From assembly GCA_050943315.1 (NCBI GenBank), contig JBMNOY010000034.1:1-22506 (forward strand): 22,506 bases of DNA. The letters run 5' to 3'. The stretch is from JBDKUD01 sp050943315. GTDB lineage: Bacteria; Bacillota; Syntrophomonadia; Syntrophomonadales; Syntrophomonadaceae. Positions 14,964-22,506 of this stretch are shown here, piece after piece (position 1 is the first letter of the stretch; every line of letters begins with the position of its first letter). The translations under genes were made by a program, and so were the position numbers. The notes under the pieces are model-generated. The model made no database searches, was not told the origin of the DNA, and was given only the letters and a program-made list of their open reading frames with translations.

Positions 14964-15533
14964 CTAATAGTCACTATCGCAATGATTGCAGTTACGGTAA
15001 TTTTCACAATCTTCGCAGCTATCTGCAGATGGTTTATCACATTCCACCCAAGATGGACCAACATGGGCTTTGGCTCCAAAGTGGAGAGGAATTTCAACAC
15101 AGATTTCCTGGCTAACGGTTACATAGCATACTTGCTCTTTTGTTTCTGTCCAGCGAATATTCCGAATTACCGGGTCGCTGGAACAGACAGTGCTGGTTGG
15201 TCCGGTAAATGAAAAAGGCTTAATGGCAATGGGAACGTTCACCATTGTTTTTTGGTGGACAGTTCTGGTGCAAGTGTTATCATCGGTGATATCTTCCCGT
15301 CTATCTTCATAATCCTGATCGTACCGGTCTGGTGCGAAGAATTCATTTTCATCTGCATAGTTTAGGCTGGGGCGTAATCTTTCATCAGGTTCTTCTTCTA
15401 TATAGCGATCTGTTGGTGATGTTTCATCTGGTTCATCTCTATAAACCCGGCGCGGACGATTATAACGTAACCGCCACGTCGACGGTTGTCGAAGGGTAAA
15501 TCTGCGCGGCGGCCTTAAATTATCGTTGGACAT
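14964..15533 (-). CDS. Cys-rich putative spore surface protein
   Basis: The 189-residue product has two parts. Residues 1-85 are highly charged and probably disordered, rich in Arg, Asp and Glu with repeated DRY-like motifs (TDRYIEEEPDE, APDRYDQDYEDRRED). Residues 86-189 form a Cys-rich domain shared with the downstream gene: NVPIAIKPFSFTGP, VCYVTVSQEICVEIP and HVGPSWVEC, then a Cys cluster (CEDCENYRNCNHC, a possible metal or cross-link site). There is no signal peptide or membrane segment, which fits a coat protein made in the mother cell. A sigma-K-like promoter precedes it. The start at 15533 has GGGGGGAAAG upstream. It is probably cotranscribed with the gene at 14899, 64 nt downstream. 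I cannot name the family with certainty; the domain is only loosely like SPOCS (DUF3794). Confidence 0.7.
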   Translation of the reverse strand: MSNDNLRPPRRFTLRQPSTWRLRYNRPRRVYRDEPDETSPTDRYIEEEPDERLRPSLNYADENEFFAPDRYDQDYEDRREDITDDNTCTRTVHQKTMVNVPIAIKPFSFTGPTSTVCSSDPVIRNIRWTETKEQVCYVTVSQEICVEIPLHFGAKAHVGPSWVECDKPSADSCEDCENYRNCNHCDSDY

Positions 15534-15561
15534 GGCTTTCCCCCCGTTAATCTATTTGCAT

Positions 15562-15589
15562 TATTCTATGTCATAATTAACCCTGCTGT
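15562..15589 (-). promoter_or_regulatory. Sigma-K-like sporulation promoter
   Basis: On the minus strand, CATAGAATA (15562-15570) fits the CATANNNTA -10 of sigma-K. An AC (15588-15589) lies 17 nt upstream as the -35 element. The start would be near 15555, about 20 nt before the ATG at 15533. The consensus is short, but its position before a Cys-rich gene strengthens the call. Confidence 0.5.
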
Positions 15590-15700
15590 GACCTAACCTG
15601 TTAACAAAGATTTGTTGTATCAACAATTTATATAGCCCTAATTATCATAGCTCTGTTCACTATAATTCCAGGCTCTCGCTGCCAGGGCAGATAAAAACAA

Positions 15701-15709
15701 TGCTATAAT
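15701..15709 (+). promoter_or_regulatory. Extended -10 promoter of the HAD gene
   Basis: TGCTATAAT (15701-15709) is an extended -10 element with a perfect TATAAT. No good -35 box lies 17 nt upstream, as is common for this promoter type. It is about 50 nt before the GTG at 15761. Confidence 0.5.
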
Positions 15710-15760
15710 AGAAAACAGTATTTAATATCACCACTAAACGAAAACAACGGAGAGATAGCT

Positions 15761-16420
15761 GTGAAATTGCACGTACAAGTCATAATATTTGATTTTGATG
15801 GGGTGATAATAAACTCCGGCGCTGATATTGCTAACGCTGTTCAGCATACTTTAAAAATGTTTGATAGACCAATTTTGCCCAAGGATGAAATTATCAGCTA
15901 TGTGGGACATGGGGCGGAATCACTTATCAGAAGAAGCTTTAAAAATTGCAGCGAAGAACTTATCAAAAGGGCTTTGCCGTTATACCAAAAGCATTATTTT
16001 GAGAATGCTGTGGTGGAGACTGAACTATACCCCCATGTTAAAGAGATACTGCAAGAATTAAAGGATAGGCTGGATTCTAAAAAAATTGCCCTGGTAACCA
16101 ATAAACCGGAAGATATAACCCTGGAAATCCTGGACTTATTAGGCGTAAGGAAGTTCTTTGACCTGATTGTGGGACCAGAATCAGTAAGCAAAATGAAACC
16201 TGACCCGGAGGGGATAATAAGGGTCCTTTCATCTCTAGATATAACTGCCGACAGGGCTATCATGGTGGGTGATACTTATGTTGATATTGAAGCCGGGAAA
16301 AGTGCGGGTACTTTTACCTGCGGAGTTACCTATGGACTTGGTGACACAGATGAATTGATAAACTCAGAGCCAGATTTGTTGATCGATGATATTTCCAAAT
16401 TGCTGGTCTACATCGAATAA
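15761..16420 (+). CDS. HAD family phosphatase, phosphoglycolate phosphatase-like
   Basis: This 219-residue cytosolic hydrolase uses an Asp-based phosphoenzyme. Motif I is FDFDGV with Asp11 (nucleophile) and Asp13 (acid/base); motif II is LVTNK with Thr113; motif III is Lys146 in SKMKPDP; motif IV is MVGDTYVDIEAG with Asp171 and Asp175. The helical cap is inserted between motifs I and II (about 18-90), which is the C1 cap type of Gph/PpaX enzymes. Phosphoglycolate or pyrophosphate are the likeliest substrates, but the cap does not decide this. It starts at GTG with CGGAGAG about 6 nt upstream. It ends 19 nt before the likely start of the DUF4153 gene, so the two are cotranscribed. Confidence 0.88.
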   Translation: MKLHVQVIIFDFDGVIINSGADIANAVQHTLKMFDRPILPKDEIISYVGHGAESLIRRSFKNCSEELIKRALPLYQKHYFENAVVETELYPHVKEILQELKDRLDSKKIALVTNKPEDITLEILDLLGVRKFFDLIVGPESVSKMKPDPEGIIRVLSSLDITADRAIMVGDTYVDIEAGKSAGTFTCGVTYGLGDTDELINSEPDLLIDDISKLLVYIE

Positions 16421-16439
16421 TAAGATAGGGGGAATTAAG

Positions 16440-18230
16440 ATTAACCGATTTACCCAGGCGGTTAACCGTACTGCACACAGGTTGTTAGAGGCTATAACGC
16501 GTTTTCCGCTTACAGTAGTATGCCTTGTGGGCACATCCATACTCATCTGTTACATGATCTCATTACATACCGAACCAGATCTCACGGTACAGAAGCTTAT
16601 GTTTACCCTTTTACTGGGTGCATTCCTTGGTGTAGCCGTCCAGTTTTCCTGTGAACGGTTTGGTCGGCTATCTAGGCGGCGAGCAGTAGTTTACGGAATA
16701 GCAGCATTGTTAATAGCTGCCTACTACACGATTTTATTACCTGCCCCCAGTATTAGCTTTGAAGTGAGAATACGTACTTTGGTAGCTGTTTTTGCGTTGT
16801 TTTGTGCCTTTTTATGGGTGCCATCACACGGTAATAAGGCTGATTTTAATCAAATCGCCTTAATCCATTTCAAGTCGGTATGTACGGCTGTGCTTTACGC
16901 TGCGGTTTTATCTGCCGGTTGTGCCAGTATTATTGCCACCATTGACATCCTTCTTATCAGTGTCAATGGCGATATCTACGGATATACCATGACTATCATA
17001 TGGGTTATGTTTGCCACCCTTTATTATTTATCCCTGTTGCCCCACTTTAATTCCGAAGGCGGAGAAGAATACATCAAAGATATGGCACAATACCCGCGGT
17101 TTTTAGAGATTTTGATTTCATACATTGCCATACCACTGGTTGGTGCTTATACGTTGGTCCTTGCAGCCTACTTTATTAAAATATTGGTTACCTGGAACTG
17201 GCCTTCGGGTCAGCTGGGTGGAATGGTTTTGGCATATTCAGCTGCCGGTATCATAATATATATCCTTGCCAGTCGCCTGGAGAATAGGTTTGCTTCTTAC
17301 TACCAGTTGATCTTCCCCAAAGTTCTAATCCCGGTGGTAATTATGCAATTAGTCTCGGTTGGCATACGTCTTAATGCGTACGGATTTACTGAATCCCGTT
17401 ACTATATAACCCTCTTTGGAGTCTTTTCACTCATTTCTGGTATGGTATTGAGTATTAAACCAGTTTTGAATAACGGAGTCATAGCCATACTGGCAGCGAG
17501 TTTTGCCATTTTTTCCGTGATACCTCCGGTAGATGCCTTTACGGTATCCCGGATTAGTCAGATAAATCGTTTGGAGAATATGCTCAGCGCAGAAGGAATA
17601 CTTGCGGACGGCAAACTTAACCCCAAACAGGAAGTATCCCTTGATTTGCGGGTTGAATCTACAAGCATTTTAAATTACCTTGATAGGCGTAATTATCTTC
17701 AATACCTAAAGTGGCTGCCCGCCGATTTTGACACGGCTATGGACATGAAAAAAACCTTTGGATTTGAACCGGCCTATGAGAATAGTTATGGTAATCATAA
17801 CTATTTGTATGTCCAAACTGATATGCGAGAACCAGTGAATATAAAAGGTTTCGATGTTTTCTTTAATACCAGCGCCAGCACTAGAACAGGAAATGGCTAT
17901 AAAGACATTTATGATTTTGAGATAGGTAATAAAAAATATAAAATGCAGATAGAAACTGTTACACCGCAAGATATATACGTGGCAGTCAAAGATGAAACAG
18001 GCGTGGAGTTGGTCGGTACAGGTCTGTATGAGTTTACCAGGTCTCTGGTGGGGGAAGTAAACAGCTCCAAAGAATTAATGGCACCCGACAAAATGACTTT
18101 AGATGTTGCCAGCAATAGTTATAAGCTGCGCATTATTATCCAGCATGCCAACATTACCCTTGGTTCTGGTCATGATTCCGGTGCGGAGTACGGCATGTTC
18201 GTCATGTTTGCTGCACCTGAATCGCCATAG
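16440..18230 (+). CDS. DUF4153 multi-pass membrane protein, probable ATT start
   Basis: A protein of about 596 residues with roughly 11-12 membrane helices in its first two thirds (from FPLTVVCLVGTSILICYMI to ILAASFAIFSVIPPV), followed by a soluble C-terminal part of about 200 residues. This is the layout of DUF4153 proteins, whose function is unknown. The start is unusual. An excellent site GGGGGA (16428-16433) lies before ATT at 16440, giving a typical family N-terminus (NRFTQAVNRTAHRL, then RFPLT). The in-frame ATG at 16386 lies inside the HAD gene, has no ribosome binding site, and would add 18 residues of unlikely sequence. ATT is a rare initiation codon, known for infC. It is in an operon with the HAD gene. 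Confidence 0.82.
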   Translation: MNRFTQAVNRTAHRLLEAITRFPLTVVCLVGTSILICYMISLHTEPDLTVQKLMFTLLLGAFLGVAVQFSCERFGRLSRRRAVVYGIAALLIAAYYTILLPAPSISFEVRIRTLVAVFALFCAFLWVPSHGNKADFNQIALIHFKSVCTAVLYAAVLSAGCASIIATIDILLISVNGDIYGYTMTIIWVMFATLYYLSLLPHFNSEGGEEYIKDMAQYPRFLEILISYIAIPLVGAYTLVLAAYFIKILVTWNWPSGQLGGMVLAYSAAGIIIYILASRLENRFASYYQLIFPKVLIPVVIMQLVSVGIRLNAYGFTESRYYITLFGVFSLISGMVLSIKPVLNNGVIAILAASFAIFSVIPPVDAFTVSRISQINRLENMLSAEGILADGKLNPKQEVSLDLRVESTSILNYLDRRNYLQYLKWLPADFDTAMDMKKTFGFEPAYENSYGNHNYLYVQTDMREPVNIKGFDVFFNTSASTRTGNGYKDIYDFEIGNKKYKMQIETVTPQDIYVAVKDETGVELVGTGLYEFTRSLVGEVNSSKELMAPDKMTLDVASNSYKLRIIIQHANITLGSGHDSGAEYGMFVMFAAPESP

Positions 18231-18261
18231 ATTCATTAATTTTAGTAAATAGTAAAAAACT

Positions 18262-18289
18262 CCGGCTATTGGTCTCTGCCAATAGCCGG
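18262..18289 (-). terminator. Terminator of tlp, shared with the DUF4153 gene
   Basis: CCGGCTATTGG (18262-18272) pairs with CCAATAGCCGG (18279-18289) around a 6-nt loop. On the minus strand it is followed by GTTTTTTACT, so it is a good terminator for tlp. It may also stop the convergent plus-strand operon. Confidence 0.88.
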
Positions 18290-18294
18290 GTGCT

Positions 18295-18519
18295 TTACCG
18301 TCTATCGCTTTGCGCTTCTGCTTCATCCCGGATTTCATTTCTCATATTTTGCAGGGCATCTCTTCTTCTTTCATTCTTTTCTGCAATCGCTCTTTTCATT
18401 TCGCAATTATCGGTTAAGGACATGGTTTCCTCTGCCTTCTCAATATTCTGAATAGTATTAGTGATATTTTCCTGTATTTTATCTACATTGTCTCGACGGT
18501 CATCAGGATTAGGTTTCAT
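18295..18519 (-). CDS. tlp: Small acid-soluble spore protein Tlp
   Basis: A 74-residue, hydrophilic, helical protein. MKPNPDDRRDNVDKIQ, NTIQNIEKAEE and EKNERRRDAL are the conserved signature of Tlp, a minor small acid-soluble protein of the spore core made in the forespore under sigma-G in Bacillus. It has no relation to thioredoxin despite the old name. The ATG at 18519 has AAAGGAG about 8 nt upstream. This is the clearest evidence that the host forms endospores. I see no convincing sigma-G promoter in the 150 nt upstream. Confidence 0.92.
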   Translation of the reverse strand: MKPNPDDRRDNVDKIQENITNTIQNIEKAEETMSLTDNCEMKRAIAEKNERRRDALQNMRNEIRDEAEAQSDRR

Positions 18520-18703
18520 TAATGCAGCTCCTTTCTTTTTTGAATATTGTTAGAAAAAAAACATTTTTTAATTCCAACAGAACCAGTTGTTTAGCCAGGG
18601 CAGAATGCTACTTGGCTGCCAACTTTTAGCATATTGACCGAAGAATCAAATTTTCTTTGCTGGGTAACATTTATATATGCAAAAAAATTTTATAGGAGGT
18701 CCT

Positions 18704-19849
18704 GTGTTTAAACTATTAAAAGCCGGGCATTGTTTTACACCGGATGATGTTGGAATTAAAGATATTCTGGTCGTTAATGACAAAATATGTGCTATCAAAG
18801 GTAAGATTTTGCCGGAACATCTCTGGGATGTAGAAATTATCGATTGTCAGGACTGCTTAGTTTGTCCGGGTATTATTGATCAACATGTCCACATTACTGG
18901 TGGCGGTGGGGAAGAAGGTCCAATAAGCAGGATACCTGAGATCATGTTTAGTGAAGTGGTCGAAGGCGGAGTAACCACTGTTGTGGGGGTTCTGGGGTTT
19001 GACAGTGTTTCGCGCAGTATTGCCGGGTTATTGGCCAAGGCACGGGGCTTGGAAGCCGAAGGGATTACCACCTACATTTATACCGGCAGTTACGGCAGTC
19101 CTACTGAGACCTTAACTGGACGAGTACTTACAGATATTGTACTTCTGGACAAAGTTATCGGAGTGGGCGAAGTTGCCATTTCCGATTACCGGTCATTCCA
19201 CCCGCCTCTGGAAGACCTGAGATTATTAGCTTCCGAGGCCAAGGCAGGCGGAATGCTGGGGGGAAAGGCGGGTGTCCTTCATTTACATGTAGGTGATGGC
19301 AAGGAAGGTTTGGACTCTCTCTTCCGGTTGATTAACGAATCTGATTTTCCCATCGATATGTTTGTACCAACCCATATTAACCGTAACCAAAGGCTGTTCC
19401 GCGAAGGGCTGGAACTCTTGCAGCAAGGCGGAAATATAGATTTAACCGCAGGAGAGACGATTGGCTACAGTGTGGCGGACTCTCTGGATTATCTTACCCG
19501 CAAGGGTATCAGCCTGGAAAGGGTAACTATTTCTTCCGACGGCAATGGCAGCACACCGAAAGAAACGCCTGATGGCAGAGGGGTAGGCCGGGTTGACCAG
19601 ATATTAAGGGATATCAGAGAATGCATAAATGATAAGCAGTTAAAATTTGGAAAGGTTATTAAAACAATAACCGAAAATCCAGCCAAACTATTAAAGTTAT
19701 ATCCGCAAAAAGGCAGTATCACACCCGGGTGTGATGCAGATATCCTGGTACTGAATAAAGACGATCTCACAGTATCTAGATTATTAGCAAAAGGACAGGT
19801 TGTAGTCGAAAACCAAAAAGCGATAAAGAAAGGTAAATATGAGAAATAA
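18704..19849 (+). CDS. iadA: Isoaspartyl dipeptidase (beta-aspartyl peptidase)
   Basis: This 381-residue metal hydrolase of the amidohydrolase superfamily splits beta-linked aspartyl dipeptides. Here the likely substrate is beta-Asp-Arg released by the cyanophycinase next door. Metal ligands are the HVH pair His61/His63 (DQHVHITGGGGEEGP), His195 (LHLHVGDG), His224 (PTHINRN) and Asp279 (SSDGNG). E. coli IadA bridges its two zinc ions with carboxylated Lys162 (VKCAISD); the matching position here is Glu156 (VGEVAISD), so a Glu bridge is predicted. The GTG at 18704 is chosen because AGGAGG stands 4 nt upstream and the protein then begins MFKLLKAGH like its relatives. The ATG at 18677 lacks a site. 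It is first of three genes with gaps of 23 and 35 nt. Confidence 0.92.
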   Translation: MFKLLKAGHCFTPDDVGIKDILVVNDKICAIKGKILPEHLWDVEIIDCQDCLVCPGIIDQHVHITGGGGEEGPISRIPEIMFSEVVEGGVTTVVGVLGFDSVSRSIAGLLAKARGLEAEGITTYIYTGSYGSPTETLTGRVLTDIVLLDKVIGVGEVAISDYRSFHPPLEDLRLLASEAKAGGMLGGKAGVLHLHVGDGKEGLDSLFRLINESDFPIDMFVPTHINRNQRLFREGLELLQQGGNIDLTAGETIGYSVADSLDYLTRKGISLERVTISSDGNGSTPKETPDGRGVGRVDQILRDIRECINDKQLKFGKVIKTITENPAKLLKLYPQKGSITPGCDADILVLNKDDLTVSRLLAKGQVVVENQKAIKKGKYEK

Positions 19850-19872
19850 TCCGCAGGAATTGGGAGGATGTT

Positions 19873-20682
19873 ATGGGACATGACAGAAAAGGTGATCTGG
19901 TAATCATTGGTGGTGCAGAAGATAAATATGGGGATACCAGAATATTGGAGGAGGTAGTTGAGATTGTAGGAGGTGAGGACGCCCGGATTGCAATCCTGAC
20001 CACAGCTACTCAGTATCCTGAGGAGGTTGGGCAAGAATACCGGGATGTTTTTCTGCGGTTAGGAGTAAAAGATGTGGATATATTGAACATCAACTCACGG
20101 GATGAAGCTAACCGCGAAGATAACGTAAGAAAGGTAAGAGAAGCTACCGGTTTGTTTTTTACCGGTGGGGACCAGCTTAGAATTACCAGTATACTTGGAG
20201 GTACTAGAGTTTATGAGGCCTTGCTTGATGCCTTAAATTCGGGAACAGCAGTTATCGGTACCAGTGCCGGTGCATCAGTTATGAGCAGTACTATGATCGT
20301 AGAAGGGAATAGCAATGATGCAGCCCGTAAATGTACCTTAAAAATGGCCCCTGGCCTGAGGCTTTTAGAAGGAGTAATTATTGACCAGCACTTTGATCAA
20401 CGGGGAAGATTAGGCCGGCTTCTGTGCGGAGTCGCCGAAAATCCGGGAATACTGGGAATTGGTATCGATGAAGATACTGCTATTCGGGTTTTCCCGGAAG
20501 AATATTTTGAAGTTATTGGTAATAATGCCGTTACCATAATCGATGGTAAATCAATTCAAAGCAGTAACGTTTCTGAGTCAAAACCAGATGAGATTCTAGC
20601 CATAACTAATGCCAGCCTGCACGTTCTATCCAGTGGTTATGGCTTTGACTTCAAACGGCGGGAGGTTTTCAGGCTCCACTAA
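19873..20682 (+). CDS. cphB: Cyanophycinase
   Basis: CphB is a serine-type exopeptidase of family S51 that cuts cyanophycin into beta-Asp-Arg dipeptides. The 269 residues match the usual length. The nucleophile is Ser131 in the elbow GTSAGAS; the FFTGGDQ segment (95-101) and IIDQHFDQRGRLGR with His173 are family marks, and GIDEDTA (197-203) follows. There is no signal peptide, so it is the intracellular form that mobilises stored polymer rather than a secreted scavenger. GGGAGG lies before the ATG. It sits between iadA, which would finish the breakdown, and cphA, which makes the polymer. Confidence 0.95.
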   Translation: MGHDRKGDLVIIGGAEDKYGDTRILEEVVEIVGGEDARIAILTTATQYPEEVGQEYRDVFLRLGVKDVDILNINSRDEANREDNVRKVREATGLFFTGGDQLRITSILGGTRVYEALLDALNSGTAVIGTSAGASVMSSTMIVEGNSNDAARKCTLKMAPGLRLLEGVIIDQHFDQRGRLGRLLCGVAENPGILGIGIDEDTAIRVFPEEYFEVIGNNAVTIIDGKSIQSSNVSESKPDEILAITNASLHVLSSGYGFDFKRREVFRLH

Positions 20683-20717
20683 TTCAAGCCGGTTTACATT
20701 ATAGGAGGATTTAATAA

Positions 20718-22506
20718 TTGAAGATTATAGATATATGCAAATACAATGGCAGAAACATATTTAGTCATAAACCGGTGGTCCGAATGACAGTCGATATTGG
20801 TGAATTGGCCGAAGTATCAACCAACCAAATTGTTAATTTCAACCAAAGGCTACTGGAGAGGTTTCCGGGACTTAAGACTCATTACTGTTCACTGGGTTAT
20901 GAAGGGGGGTTTGTAGATCGTTTAGAGGAGGGGACGCTCGTCTCTCATGTCACCGAACACCTGGCTCTGGAATTACAATGTATAATAGGTTATGACGTCT
21001 ATTTTGGCAAAACCCGGATCGCCCAGGAACCGTCTGTTTATTGTATTGTTTACGAATATATTAATGGATACTGTGCCGAAAAGTTCGGCCAGGCAGCAGT
21101 AGAAATTATTTCCGGTTTGGCCTGCAAAAAAGCAGTTCCAATTAGACGTATTATACGTGAGTTGCGCGAGTATGCTACAGAATATGACTTGGGGCCCAGC
21201 ACCCAGGCAATCTGGAATGAAGCCCGGCGGCGCAATATTCCCGTGACCCGGTTGGGTGATGGCAGCTTACTGCAATTAGGTTATGGCAAATATATAAGAT
21301 ATTTGGAAGCTTCTCTTCCCGATACTGCAAGCTCTATTTCGGTAGACTTGGCCAAAAACAAACAATTATCCAAAGACCTCTTGAAAAAGCATAACCTGCC
21401 CGTACCTGAAGGTGGTGTGGTGCATTCTGAAGATGAAGCCGTGCTCTTAGCCCATGATTTAGGTTATCCAATCGCCATTAAGCCCCTTGACGGGAACCAG
21501 GGCAAAGGTGTTACCACCAATATTGACAATGAAATCTCACTGCGTAAGGCATACAATGTCGCCAGCGATTATTCCGACCGGATAATGGTGGAAAAGTGTA
21601 TTTCGGGAAAAGATTATCGCATACTGGTAGTAGGTGATCAGGTAGCTGCTGCAGCAGAGAGAAGACCGCCACTGGTAATAGGGGATGGAATCCGTTCTAT
21701 AGCAGAATTGGTAGAGAAAGAAAATCGTAATCCCAACCGGGGAGACGGGCATGAGAAGCCTTTGACCAAAATAAACATTGATGAGGTATCCAAAGAATTA
21801 CTAAGCCGATCTAACCTCACCGAGCAATCTGTTCCTGGTAAAGGAGAGGTTATCTATCTAAGAGAAAATGGCAACCTGAGTACCGGCGGCAGTGCCCGGG
21901 ATTGCACCGCAGAAATTCACCCGGTTAATAAAAATATTGCCATCCGGGCGGCTAAGGCTATCGGCCTGGAAATTGCCGGCATTGATGTTGTAGCTAAAGA
22001 TATTTCTCAACCATTAACTCTGTCAAACGGAGCCATAATAGAGATAAACGCCGCACCCGGTCTGAGAATGCACCTCTATCCCACGGAAGGGCAAGCAACC
22101 AATGTAGCAGCAAACATCCTTGATTACATGTATCCGCCGGGAACTCCCTGTTCCATTCCAATTGTTTCCGTAACCGGTACCAATGGAAAAACAACGGTTA
22201 CCCGAATTATATATCATGTATTGTCACTTACCGGCCAAAAGGTTGGCATGACCTGTTCCAGCGGAACTTATATCGGAAGCGAGTGTATTTCCAGGGGTGA
22301 CAATACCGGGCCTGTCAGTGCCCAATCAATTCTATCCAATAAAGAGGTTGAAGTGGCAGTGTTGGAGACCGCCAGGGGGGGAATAATAAAGCGAGGTCTG
22401 GGTTATGACCTTGCCGATGTCGGAATAGTTACAAATGTGAGTGAGGACCATCTGGGGCTAAATGGTATAAATTCAGTAGAAGACATGGCCTTTGTCAAAG
22501 CACTGG
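20718..22506 (+). CDS. cphA: Cyanophycin synthetase, partial at window end
   Basis: CphA makes cyanophycin (multi-L-arginyl-poly-L-aspartate) without a ribosome: the ATP-grasp part adds Asp to the backbone and the Mur ligase-like part adds Arg to the side chain. The visible 596 codons are open to the window edge. The N-terminal domain (1 to about 160) has YCSLGYEGGFVDRLEEGT and HVTEHLALELQ. The ATP-grasp domain runs from about 209 (VDLAKNKQLSKDLL) to the ligand segment IIEINAAPGLR (Glu442, Asn444). The Mur-like P-loop is VTGTNGKTT (485-493), followed by ETARGGIIKRGLG. The start is TTG at 20718 with GGAGG 9 nt upstream; relatives begin at this point, and the next ATG would remove 22 conserved residues. 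The missing C-terminus prevents telling CphA1 from variant forms. Confidence 0.95.
   Translation, partial: MKIIDICKYNGRNIFSHKPVVRMTVDIGELAEVSTNQIVNFNQRLLERFPGLKTHYCSLGYEGGFVDRLEEGTLVSHVTEHLALELQCIIGYDVYFGKTRIAQEPSVYCIVYEYINGYCAEKFGQAAVEIISGLACKKAVPIRRIIRELREYATEYDLGPSTQAIWNEARRRNIPVTRLGDGSLLQLGYGKYIRYLEASLPDTASSISVDLAKNKQLSKDLLKKHNLPVPEGGVVHSEDEAVLLAHDLGYPIAIKPLDGNQGKGVTTNIDNEISLRKAYNVASDYSDRIMVEKCISGKDYRILVVGDQVAAAAERRPPLVIGDGIRSIAELVEKENRNPNRGDGHEKPLTKINIDEVSKELLSRSNLTEQSVPGKGEVIYLRENGNLSTGGSARDCTAEIHPVNKNIAIRAAKAIGLEIAGIDVVAKDISQPLTLSNGAIIEINAAPGLRMHLYPTEGQATNVAANILDYMYPPGTPCSIPIVSVTGTNGKTTVTRIIYHVLSLTGQKVGMTCSSGTYIGSECISRGDNTGPVSAQSILSNKEVEVAVLETARGGIIKRGLGYDLADVGIVTNVSEDHLGLNGINSVEDMAFVKAL

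Noticed and set aside
18520..18703. Sigma-G promoter for tlp or a SigA promoter for iadA
   Set aside because: GCATA and TTGACC elements occur, but no matching -10 stands at the correct spacing on either strand.
19489..20034. 181-residue minus-strand ORF over the iadA-cphB junction
   Set aside because: It runs antisense through two well-supported enzymes and shows no motif.

Overview
The window looks like chromosomal DNA of an anaerobic, endospore-forming Firmicute (Clostridia). GC content is moderate, most genes have strong Shine-Dalgarno sites, and vegetative promoters are of the SigA type. A small acid-soluble spore protein gene (tlp), spore-coat-like Cys-rich genes and an in-frame UGA selenoprotein gene are present. 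A syntrophic or Peptococcaceae/Syntrophomonadaceae-like host would fit, but the sequence alone cannot fix the genus. There are no rRNA or tRNA genes, CRISPR arrays, insertion sequences or prophage genes that I can see.

Layout. 1-2408: a truncated DUF3795-like remnant, then the pyrimidine salvage pair upp and uraA. 2695-4376: a CBS-pair protein on the minus strand, an Hsp20 gene with a clear promoter and terminator, and a glutaredoxin gene whose active-site Cys codon is TGA (UxxC, a probable selenoprotein that standard gene callers would miss). 4489-6435: a type III-like DNA methyltransferase (Mod) on the minus strand with no Res partner in view. 6709-8567: a crotonase-family protein lacking one of the two usual catalytic Glu residues, and a pair of small conserved genes (DUF6530-like and a degenerate GIY-YIG protein). 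8638-11856: carB on the minus strand, alone. 12114-14003: htpG. 14054-15533: two related Cys-rich, probably spore-surface, genes on the minus strand, with a sigma-K-like promoter before the first; the second is interrupted by an in-frame TAG in the middle of conserved coding sequence. 15761-18230: a HAD phosphatase and a DUF4153 membrane protein that probably starts at ATT. 18295-18519: tlp on the minus strand. 18704 to the end: iadA - cphB - cphA, a compact cyanophycin cassette, with cphA cut by the window edge.

How the genes work together. upp and uraA import and salvage uracil, while carB feeds de novo pyrimidine and arginine synthesis. Hsp20 and HtpG are protein-quality-control genes. CphA would polymerise Asp and Arg into cyanophycin, CphB would cut it to beta-Asp-Arg, and IadA would hydrolyse that dipeptide: a full nitrogen and carbon store-and-release loop. 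It sits beside a spore core gene, which is interesting because cyanophycin has been linked to sporulation in Clostridium.

The best leads for something unusual are the UGA glutaredoxin, the TAG-split coat-like gene, the cyanophycin cassette with a Glu-variant IadA, the orphan Mod, and several dyad symmetries that sit exactly on promoters.
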